Below, piece after piece: positions 11,101 through 20,369 of a DNA stretch of 64,000 nucleotides. The DNA is from Tetracentron sinense (taxonomy: Eukaryota; Streptophyta; Magnoliopsida; Trochodendrales; Trochodendraceae). The stretch's first letter is position 1, and each line of letters begins with the position of its first letter. The position numbers and the translations under genes are program-made. Below the pieces are notes generated by a model. That model was not told the DNA's origin. It ran no database searches and saw only the letters and a list, made by a program, of their open reading frames with translations. The stretch covers positions 58,708,944-58,772,943 of the forward strand of contig CM026552.1 in the NCBI GenBank assembly GCA_015143295.1, in the 5' to 3' direction.

Positions 11101-12197
11101 TCCTGATTGGCTGGATAGACCAAAAAGTTTCTAGTTTTTGGTTTTTTTATTTTTTAATGCTTTTTCTTTGACTTTAATGATTTACAGGAATTCCAAAGTC
11201 TTTAATTATGTTAGTAAAACATGATTAACAACTCATAAAGATCTTTTGAATGATCTAAGATGGATTAGCAAAGAGAACCAACCTGATTAGCATATGCAGA
11301 CAAATTTTGAAAAAATTTGTTCTATCTAGTCGATCACAGGGCTCACCTGATCGACTGGATGGTCTGCCTAATCGGCTGGATGGCCTATGGATAGGCTAAT
11401 TTTATTTGCAGAATCCATTTTTAAAACCTTTAAGATAGGATTTGATTCCAAGGTTTTGTATTTAACCTTTATGAGTATAATGAACATGTTTTAAGGTCCT
11501 TAATCATATTTTAATATTTGTTCAAGGGACCTATGGTCAATCTAAGGTATTTTGAGCTTTTTCACCAAATCAACCACTGGAGGATTTTTACAAGAAATCT
11601 TAGACAGACCACACTTACTACCTAGACTAAGACCTTGATGAGGATGACCCTTTGGCTTCAATGGTCTTCAGCAGCAGTGTCTTCAAGACAATCTTCCAAA
11701 ATCTTTTTTGTTAATAGTTGAACATCTTCTTGAAGCTTTGATTTAGAATTTTCATCATGTCTTGACTTGGTCTTTTCATTTAAGGTTCTTGAATATGCTT
11801 GAAATCTCTTCTTTAATTCTTGAATACTGTAGAATAAGTTGCTCATAAAAGACATTAGTATTACAAGATTGATTTCATTATTTATGTCATCATTAAAACT
11901 AATTGAGGGTCATATGGTTGTAACCTTAAGGCTAACAATGCCCAGCTTCACCCACAGCTGTGACTATATAAGGTATAAGGAACTGGAAAGCTATATCTGC
12001 CAGTGACAATCTCATCACATAGCTTTCCTACAATATATCCTATAGACCTTTATCGATATCTCATATCATATAGATCATCTCATGATCATAGTCAATTACC
12101 TATAATGAATACACAATAGATTAAGAAGAAGTCCTTATTAATCAAATTAATAAGAATCTAACAATCTAAATGACTTTTCTGGGCATCTTGTCTAACA
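8178..12197 (-). mobile_element. Unassigned LTR-like element, itself interrupted
   Basis: On the minus strand it begins TGTTAGACAAGATGCCC at 12197 and ends GGAGACAACA at 8178, giving TG...CA ends. Without the insertion at 10183 it is about 2.3 kb and non-coding. A TATA box CTATAAATAC lies at 8679-8688 (minus), followed by a leader-like sequence. No matching target duplication was found, and no protein domain is present, so the superfamily is unknown. It is not related to the Tekay-like LTRs by eye. Confidence 0.5.
10183..11937 (-). mobile_element. LTR-like insertion with GTCGATTAG/CTAATCGGC motif clusters
   Basis: The plus-strand left edge TGTTGCCCAAATATAGACC and right edge GGCTAACA suggest TG...CA ends, and the sequence on either side resembles one continuous element. 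A G-run (AGAGGGGGGGG) follows the left edge. Repeated TATCCAGTCGATTAG and CTAATCGGCTGGAT motifs lie at about 10920-11120 and 11325-11390. On the minus strand these are upstream of a TATA box CTATAAATATAAG at 10815-10832. No coding region or target duplication is certain. Limits are approximate. Confidence 0.45.
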
Positions 12198-12874
12198 AGG
12201 TGATGATATAATGTATATGAGCACATGTTCTTTCGCACTCTGATTATGTTATTATGCTATTGGTTATGATTCTAACTAAGTGCAGGGATACTATGTTGCT
12301 GATTGATTTTAAATACACTGAGTGCTTTTGTACTCAACCAGACTTTTGTCTTGGCAGGTGTGGAGCTCGAGTTTGTAGATGAGCCGTGGATTGAGGAGGC
12401 ATACACTGAGGAAGGAGGAGAATGTGAGCCTTCTAAGGAGGGAGCTAAGGGTTTTGATAGTTACCACTATTAGTAGTTTATGTTTTGTTTCAATTAAGAG
12501 AATTGTCATAGACTTGGATTTTTTTCAAGTGATGTTGCTTAGACTATTTTATGTTTATTGGTGGTTTAGTTTTCCCCGGTTATGGTGGATTATGTTGGAC
12601 ATGTTACAATTGTACAGGATGGTTTGGTTTTGTATATCGAAATTTTATTACTCTCATTTTTGGAGACTTGTGTTGTATGCCTTGTAAGTCATGGGATTTA
12701 AGCAGGTTTAAGAAATGTGGTGACCCAATGTCCTATTTTGGTCAAGGTAGGATTTGGGGTTGTTACAGTTTATAATCATAACACCAAACTCTACCTTAAA
12801 TCCTAACATTTTATTAAAGAACCAATATTAAATCTTGACCTCTCATTCTCTATATAACTAAGAAAGACAAGACA

Positions 12875-13062
12875 ACCCCTAGTGTGTAGCCTAGTGGCCG
12901 AATGAACGAACTGTAAACCCCGGAGGTCTCGAGGTCGATAACTGGGTTTCCATCACTATCGATTGCATGAGTCGAGGGTGACCTGTGCAGCACTTGGGGT
13001 GTAGTCTGAGTCAAAGACCTAGGATACCCACGTTTATCCAAAAAAAAAACAAACAAACAAAG
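12875..13062 (+). mobile_element. tRNA-derived SINE
   Basis: A pol III type promoter is visible. The A-box-like TAGCCTAGTGG is at 12887-12897 and the B-box-like GGTCTCGAGGTC at 12925-12936, about 38 bp apart as in tRNA genes. The body ends in an A-rich tail (A10 then CAAA repeats) at 13040-13062. Length is about 190 bp, normal for plant SINEs. No clear target duplication could be matched. The family is not named. Confidence 0.7.
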
Positions 13063-13304
13063 TTTTCAAGTTTCAAAATCAATAGAGCAAGTTCCAATCC
13101 AACTACTTATTAGAAAAAAAAACACATCAAAAAACATAGTGACTTCTTTATTTCTCTCTTTGAATTTCTCATTCCAATGCTTGAATTTTGATTCATTGTA
13201 GTGCCACTACGTGGCTCTTTGGATGATCCGTCATCAAACTCCCGGGTTGAGAAAAACTCGACCTCAAGTCAAGATCATCAGCACTTAATTAACTCTTCAT
13301 AATG
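13063..13304. other. Unassigned intergenic stretch
   Basis: Short non-coding stretch between the SINE tail and the next LTR. Nothing is recognised with confidence. Confidence 0.4.
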
Positions 13305-14735
13305 TGTAGAACCCGAAAACTTTTGTACGTGGTTGGTGAATAGTGTTTTTGGCCAAAGGGCCTTCCATGTACTTAAAATTGTGAATGATGAGAAAATGAA
13401 TGGTAAAGAGCTATGTGTATTATATATATAGGGGTTATTGCCCTAAGGATGATGCAAACGAGATCAAAGACATTTCAAAAGGGTTTAAGGGGGTTAAAAG
13501 GAGGAAAATGGGATGTGCGATCGATCGCAGGTAAGCCTCGATCGATCGCAGTCAGAGGAATTTCTGGAAGAACTTTCGGGTGCACTTGTGATCGATCATA
13601 AATGGGCTGTGATCGTTCGCATGCAGTGGACAAAGGCTCTCGGGTTCATGTGCGACAGATCAGCTCCAGTGCGATAGATCGCACTACAAGCTGTGATCGA
13701 TTGTACCTGGTGTGCGATCGATCGCACACGGGTGCTGAATTTTGGAATTTGGGGTTTTAACCCCTTGGGCTATAAATAAGGTGACATTTGGGGGTTTTTG
13801 GGTTAACCTAAACCTAAAGGTGACTTGGAAAAGAGAAGAGAGAAGATTTGGGGATTTTCAAAGGGGTTTTTGGATTGAAGAAGAAGAGCTCAAAATCAAG
13901 CTTGGATCATCCTCATCAAGCAAGATCTTCCTCCTCAAAGTGTTGCCTTCTTCCTCGAGCTTGGATTCCAATCAAGGGGGTTTCTTCAAGATAGGAGTTG
14001 ATCCTCAAAGGTTAGTACACCTTCCTAGTTGGCTTAGTAATAACCTAGGTTATTCCTTAAGAATGATTGTGGATTGATCTTGTAAATTCCTTTTTCTTGA
14101 AATGTATCATGTTCCCTAAAATGTGAAGATTGAATTAAATGGTGATGGAAGTGTGGAATGAATGGATAGTTGAGGCGCGTGGATTCCATGTAGGATGTGG
14201 ATGTTGTTGTGTGATGGAAAATGGGGAAGGCAATGTACGCATAAAACACGTACTCAAGATGTTTGATGAAATGTTTGACAAAGAAAAGATGAAATAAATG
14301 CCTATAAGAATGTTGAATGCCATGTGTTTGATTAAATGCAAAGATGAAAATAAAACTCGAGACTATGAAATTATGATTTAGGGATTCTCCCCCAAATTGG
14401 TAATTTTGATAAGATGCTCTATATGTTTCCTTCAAATCTCACATGTCTATTGAATTGTTGAAATGCTATGTGATGTTTTAGTTTTCATTTCACCACAATG
14501 TCACCAATTGTTATGCACAACCATGGATGCATGCATGAACTGAGTTTTCTATTATAAATATATGAAGAACAACCAAGAACAAGACATGTGATTTACGATA
14601 TGAATGATAAAGCCGAACTTTGGGTCAGTCAAGGATGGGGTATATCCAAGGATATGTCACATTTGGCTCACAAGAAAACAAGACAAGCAAGAATGATAAA
14701 TCTGAACTTTGGGTCGGTCAAAGATAGGGCATGGT
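13305..14735 (+). mobile_element. Truncated LTR, Tekay-like subfamily F
   Basis: The piece starts TGTAGAACCCG at 13305. A palindrome cluster built on TGCGATCGATCGCA spans 13515-13730, including a perfect 20-bp palindrome at 13710-13729. CTATAAATAAGG follows at 13770, and then the conserved GGTTAGTACACC signal at 14010-14021. The last third of the LTR, with the hairpin and small frame, is missing: sequence changes character near 14735. The right limit is approximate. Confidence 0.7.
13515..13781 (+). promoter_or_regulatory. Palindrome cluster and TATA box of LTR F
   Basis: About seven copies related to GCGATCGATCGC lie upstream of the TATA box at 13770-13781. GTGTGCGATCGATCGCACAC at 13710-13729 is a perfect 20-bp palindrome. 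Confidence 0.75.
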
Positions 14736-15720
14736 GAGTATGCAAAAGTACACCCAAAACCAGTTATTTTGTAACCCTTTAGAGCCCCTTTTAGTTTGAA
14801 TCCTTGATTTAAAGCCTACATTCTAAACTTGTTTCCCCATTTGTTGATTGCAAATTCTAATCATTTTATATGATATTTTATGTAGGGAATTCGAGTAAAG
14901 AAGTCTCGTGGAAATCAACAAAAAGAAAAGAGTCAAAAAAGACGAAAAAACAGGCAAAGTGGCGAAACGGCGATCTGGGCGATTGATCGGCGATCGATCA
15001 GATCGCTGATCGATTGGCCAGAATCGCCGATCGATCGGAAGGCGGTAATTTTTTCCGGATTTTTGCGATTGAAGGCCCGATCAATCGGCACCCTTGCCCG
15101 ATCGATCGACACCCTTGCCCGTTCGATCCATGGTTGCGGGACTAGCGTTTTTGGCCGCAACTTGACTATTTTGAGAGATATTTTTTGGGAAATTTCCCTT
15201 TTTGCTTAGTTTCATCCTTCTTTTTCCCTTTTAGTTATTTAAACTCATAAAGGAGTGTTGGGAGGATAGCTCTGAACCTCAAACCCTTGAATCATCTCTC
15301 TTCTCCTATTATTTTAGTTTTTCTCTCTGTATGGATTGGTAAAACCCTAGCCTTGGCTACGGTGGAATTCTCTTGATGAGGTAATGTTAGTTTGAGTTAA
15401 TCCAATTAGTGTTTTTAACATCTATGATTTCTATGTTAGTTATTCTTCTTGTTTGATCTCTTTCAATTGAATCTCTAGGATTTAAACCTTTTCATGAGTT
15501 CAGTCAGGCTTTTCTCGTAGTTGAGTAGTAATTCTTGATTTCTCAAACGAAGAACCTTCATCTTAGCGGACATTAGTCTTTGCTGCGGTATTGCCTTCGG
15601 GTATATTGTCGTCCTCGAGTTTTTCCGATAAAGTGCGGGCTTGGGTTAAAATTTTTTTTGAATAATTGACTAGAAATCTATTTTAACTTTTTATTATAAA
15701 CTGAATTTCTAAAATCTTCC
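14736..15720 (+). repeat. Unassigned LTR-like piece with palindrome cluster
   Basis: No gene is seen. CGATCGATCG-type motifs cluster at 14965-15128, followed by GGGAAATTTCCC near 15187 and a TATA-like TTATTTAAA near 15235. After that comes leader-like sequence with CCCTAGCC and TCTCTCTT tracts. The order matches the promoter part of the LTRs around it, but the body is not alignable by eye to the Tekay-like LTRs. No ends or target duplication were found. Confidence 0.4.
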
Positions 15721-16554
15721 GATTGAGGGTTTGGGATGTGAAACCCTCAATTGAGTTATACCTTGGACAATCAAATTTACATTACACCATTAAGGGTTTC
15801 ATGGGGAATTTTTGGGGAATTTTTGCTAGGGTTTCATGGAAAACTGTCGCGCACCCCCTAGGAGTTAGGATATTTGGGCAACGTGACCTACACTTAAACT
15901 CACCTGCAAATAGTATACAAGGCTTGCAAAATAGAGAACTAAAATTTCTTTAATCACGTAACTGTATTCCAAGCACAAAGTGTCTACAATAACTGAATAT
16001 AAAATAAAACATGTACATGGCTCCTTAACTTGAGTCCCAACTCAAGTGATACAATTATCCCCTAGACATAAGAATCCCAAAAATACATGTCTCTCACCCT
16101 CAACCCAACCGTAGGGTCATAGGCCAACCCTTAACATCTGGTTAACCATCTGAATACCCTCCTGCTCTCCCTCAGCTACCTCGATCCAGGGACAAGAGTC
16201 CACACCTCGTATAATCTAGCTACCGATATAAAGGTACGGCTGAGCATGGAATACTCAGCGAGTACAAGCTATTAGCTAACAATAATAATAACAATAAAAT
16301 AGCGTACATAATACAGTTCATCATTTCATTTCTAAAATCAGAGTGCGGAAGCAATAACAATTAACAAGTATAATCTTAAACATCATATTTAAACTCATAC
16401 CTAGGTTCATGCTTTAACTAAAACATTTTTCACCTTCCTTGTGATTCTTGTAAATTACACTTTACATTTTATGCTCCTTGTGGGTTCCTTACATGTCTCA
16501 TGAGGTTATTCTTGTTAGCTAGTACCCGAACTATGAATGGACGGACATACTAGG

Positions 16555-17085
16555 TTCTTATCCGGTTCTTGTCTCGTGACTATCATGTGTGTTTTCTTGT
16601 CGACTTGCTTGTGAACTTTCTTGTTTGCCTGGGAACAGATGATAATGCCCGTACCTGGTCTTAGTACATTATCACCCTTCCATTATTTATTGATTCTTGC
16701 TTAGAGACAGATACTAGTACCTGTACCTGGTCTTAGTATACTAGTATCCTCTTATACTTGTTGGAAATAGGTGTTAATGCCCGTACCTGGTCTTAGTACA
16801 TTAACACCCTTTCATGCTTGCCTTGGAAACATATGCTAGTGCCCATACCTAGTCTTAGTACACTAGCATACTTTCATATTATTCTTGTCTTGGAAATAGA
16901 TACTAGTGCCCGTACCTAGTCTTAGTACACTAGTATCCTTTCATGCTTGTTATTTTACTTGGAGACAGATGCTAGTACCCGTACCTGGTCTTAGTATACC
17001 AGCATCCTCTCATACATGTTTGGGAACAAATATTAGTGCCCGTACCTAGTCTTAGTACACTAACATCCTTCCATGCTTCGTGATT
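16555..17085. repeat. Tandem array of about 60-bp units in the solo LTR
   Basis: Seven or eight units each hold GCCCGTACCTGGTCTTAGTA flanked by short inverted words such as ATGCTAGT and ACTAGCAT that differ from unit to unit. Within a unit the inverted words appear to have changed together, so each unit can fold into a hairpin. Confidence 0.75.
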
Positions 17086-18045
17086 CTTGGTTGTCATGTT
17101 TTTTTGTGAGCCAGGTATGATATATCCTATGGATATGCCCTACCCTTGACATTCATGTTAGTTTAACTTATGAGCCAGAGGCTAGCACCCGCACATCCTT
17201 GGGCTACCAACCTCCTTGACATATGCTTATTTCTTGTTTCATTTATCATGTACCAATACCCGTGAAAACCCAGTTCATACAAGCATGCGTGCGTGTGTGT
17301 AGCAATTGTAGTAGGCATGGTGACATACTTGAGTAGGAGGATGACATGAGCATAGCATTTCAATTCTTAATATAATCCAATGGGAAGATAGATAGCATGT
17401 ACAGTCATTAGATCAAGGTAGGCATTTAGAAAAATAACTCAATTCATGCTTTCATAATTCCAGTTTACATTTAAGCATGCTATCAAACACTTGGTAGGCA
17501 TCACATTTATAGTCTTTTGATTTAAGTTTCTTAGTGCATATTTTTCAACAAATACAAGGGTGTATTCATTATGTTTGAAAATGCCCTTCCACCATTATCC
17601 ATCACACTACATACATCACTCCACATGGCATCCATTCGCTACAATCTACCATCCATTCGCACATTCCCACACCTTTATTCGTTTATCTTGTTTATTATAG
17701 GGATTACATCATAACTCAATAAAAGGGACTAACAACATATAAGCTTATCATATTGAGGAAGAAATCGAGGTTATTACTAAGGAAGTTAGTAGGGTGTACT
17801 AACCTTGAAGAAGAGGAGAAAAGCCCTTGAAAAATGCCGTGGAGAACACTGCCCTAGCTTGGGATGGGACTCGACACGTGCTTGAGGGTGGATTTGAGAA
17901 ATCCAAGCTTTTGGGATGATCTTGAGTTCCAAAACCCTTGATTTCTCTCAAGATGCAACCCTAGAAGAAAACCCCTCTTCCTCTCCTCTACTCTCTCTCA
18001 AAATGCTGCCCTAAGGGTTTATGAAACCCTTAGGCTCGAGCAAGC

Positions 18046-18285
18046 CTTTATAGGCAAGGTGGAAATGCCCAAAAGACGAAAAAACACTTAATGAAATTTC
18101 TGGAAAAAACGCGAAGACCGAGCGATCGGTCAAAAAAAGCTCTCGGGAAAATTTTCTCATACAAAAAAGTTAACCAGTCGATAGCTACCGATTGATCGAT
18201 TTTGGACCGATCGATCGCTATTAATGACCGAGCGATCAGTTGTGAACCGATCGATCGCTACATTGGACCGAGCGATCGGTGCTCT
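18046..18285 (-). promoter_or_regulatory. Palindrome cluster and TATA box of solo LTR B2
   Basis: Copies of ACCGATCGATCG and relatives lie at 18116-18280. On the minus strand they are immediately upstream of the TATA box at 18046-18053. Confidence 0.7.
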
Positions 18286-20369
18286 GCAGGTCAAAATTGT
18301 TTGGGCCATATCTTTTGACTCGTTCGTCGGATTTCGACGATTCAACTTGTGTTGGGTTTGTCTTTCGAAAATGGACATTTCTGACATTTCAGAATTTTCA
18401 ATTTCTCCCCTATTTATTAATTAGACAACGTGGAAGGCCACTTGGCTATGAAAGTGTTATTCATTAAGTATAGAAAAGTCCGGGGTGCTACAAAAACCCT
18501 AGGGTTACCGGCGGCAAAGAGGGAGATCCTCCTGGCAGGCCACCCAACTCTACCTTCTCCTATGCGGATGCTGTAGGAAAACAGTCTACAATCACTTCAT
18601 CTTCTTCAATCCCTCTCAAGTCTCCCTCTACGTACAAGGGAGAGCCTGCTATTTTTTTCTCGGATGAAGAAAATTTTGTTTTAGCCAAACCCCATGCTTT
18701 TTCCCTTGTGGCTAAATGTTCTTATGGTCATCCATCCCTTGATGTTATCAAGGCTCATATGATGAAATCGGAGGGGCTCTGGATGGGTTTTACAGTTGGG
18801 ATTCTAGACTCGAGACATTTATTATTTCGGTTTTCTTCAGAGGATGATTACCTAATGATATGGATCAAAGAGGTGGTGTATGTCAAGGGTTTTTTATTTC
18901 GATTTTTCAAATGGACTACTTCTTTTATCTTAGGGGCAGAATCCTCCATAGTTCCAGTATGGGTGTGTTTTCCTAATCTTCCCATTCACTTATTTAATGA
19001 TTCAACACTCCAATCTATTGGAAGCATTTTTGGGAAAGTCTTGAAGATTGATGGAGCCACGAAATCAATTTCCAGACCAAGTGCAGCTAGAATATGCATC
19101 GAGATCGATCTTCTCGAACAAAATCCGAACAGATTTTGGTTGGGTTTGGGGTCTCAAGGTCGGTGGCAATCTGTTGAATATGAAAAAAAATTTCTGTATT
19201 GCACTCACTGTAAGAAACTTGGTCATGAGGAATCTTCTTGAGGAGTGGGTTTTAAAAATAGACCCAAAGCTAGATCTAAAAGAGTAGATCATAAGGAAAA
19301 GGAAGTGGAACAAAAGGCTGTTGAAGAGGGATCGCAGAAGATCACCCCCAAGCAATGGGTGGTGAAACAGTTTGGTGAAAAAGAAAAATCTGGAGACGCT
19401 GTAAACATGGATTCCACATCTTTGATTCAAAATAATGATCAAAACAATGAAGATATTCCAGATCTAAATCCACGCCTTGAATATCAGATTACAAACTCTT
19501 TGGAAGCGGCTACAGATGAGCGAAAGGTTGATGATAACCTCAATCAAATTACAGTTCTTGGCGAGTTTGCTACAGAGTTCGGTGAGCCTTCTTTAATAGG
19601 TAAGTCCCTCTCACATAGTCCTACAAAATTAATTATGATTAATAATGATGCTTCTTCTAATTTTTTCTCGAAAATATCTCATAAACTTGATAAAGTTTTA
19701 GATCCAAATAAGATTGAATATGTGTTGAATGAGATTAAAAAAAATCTGTTGAAAACGCAGACTGTAGAACAATTGAATGTTCCAAAAAATTCTGATATAG
19801 AAGATCATTCAAACGCTGGATCTTTGTTTAGAAACAGTAATATTCTTTCTACTTCAGAAGTTAAAGGACTTTTGGAAACTAAGAGCAAGTAATACTGTCC
19901 AAAGACCTATTCGTTGGATGACAACTTGAATATTGGCATGCTGATAAGAAATAACAATATAATAAATAACTCTGAATTTAACAGTCTTTTGGAAATTAAA
20001 AATTGGAAATATAATGTTAACTCCGAACAAAATATGTATTATCGTATGTGGGAATCTTTGAAAAACATCCCAAAAGATAATACTATACCTAATAATTAGT
20101 TTCTGAACTCGAGTAAAATGCTGTATGAAAACTCTCAAACTTTTGAATTTCACTCAACTGTTATTCCTTGCTTTATAAAGATATTGATTCTTTTAAGGAG
20201 GGGAAAAAATTCTCAAAAAGATTATTAGGTCCTGAATTATTCTCATCTTATCAAGATAGAATAGGAAAATACAAATCTAAGGGTAGTAAAGTTTTGAGTT
20301 TGAATGAAAGAATTACTTGATCTAGATCAATGATCCTCTCCCTGGTAAACAACCCCAATAATATTATAA

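Larger units (their letters stand above)
3742..12767 (+). mobile_element. Solo LTR D (Tekay-like), enlarged by nested insertions
   Basis: The LTR starts TGTAGAGACC at 3742 and ends GGGTTGTTACA at 12767. Flanking 5-mers are GTTGA (3737-3741) and GTTTA (12768-12772), a target duplication with one mismatch. Without the insertions it is about 2.4 kb (3742-5588, 8167-8177, 12198-12767), the length of the other LTRs here. It keeps the same order of parts: palindrome cluster, TATA box, tandem repeats, hairpin and PWIEEAYTEE-coding stretch near the end. No internal region remains. It is older than the subfamily B LTRs, judging by divergence of its parts. Confidence 0.7.
15845..18492 (-). mobile_element. 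Solo LTR, Tekay-like subfamily B2
   Basis: The plus-strand ends are TGTCGCGCACCCCC and CCGGGGTGCTACA, with a perfect target duplication AAAAC at 15840-15844 and 18493-18497. Length is 2648 bp. Minus-strand parts are a palindrome cluster (18116-18280), TATA box CTATAAAG (18046-18053), conserved GGTTAGTACACC signal (near 17800), a tandem array (about 16555-17085), the hairpin (16239-16259) and a CPWIEVAEGE-coding stretch. It interrupts LINE A ORF1. Confidence 0.9.
15836..20099 (+). pseudogene. LINE A ORF1 (DUF4283 / CCHC nucleic-acid-binding protein), broken
   Basis: ATG at 15836 opens the frame, and the solo LTR sits after the third codon. The frame resumes at 18498 (PRVTGGKEGDPPGRPP, YADAVG), matching the LINE B start (YADVVG). 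The DUF4283-type core runs about 18660-19160: GEPAIFFSDEE, FLFRFFKWTTSF, PVWVCFPNLPIHLF, SIFGKVLKIDG. It is followed by a zinc-knuckle-like YEKKFLYCTHCKKLGHE that lacks the last cysteine. In-frame stops occur at 19239, 19890 and 20097. The protein would bind L1 RNA in the ribonucleoprotein. Its end before ORF2 is degraded. Confidence 0.8.

Noticed and set aside
11658-11855. 65-codon minus-strand frame with lysine/glutamate-rich helix
   Set aside because: No homologue recognised, no supporting context, and it lies inside a non-coding LTR-like insertion.
12309-12775. Overlapping open frames on both strands near 12.3-12.8 kb
   Set aside because: They lie in the end of LTR D. Only the short PWIEEAYTEE stretch shows conservation with other LTRs.
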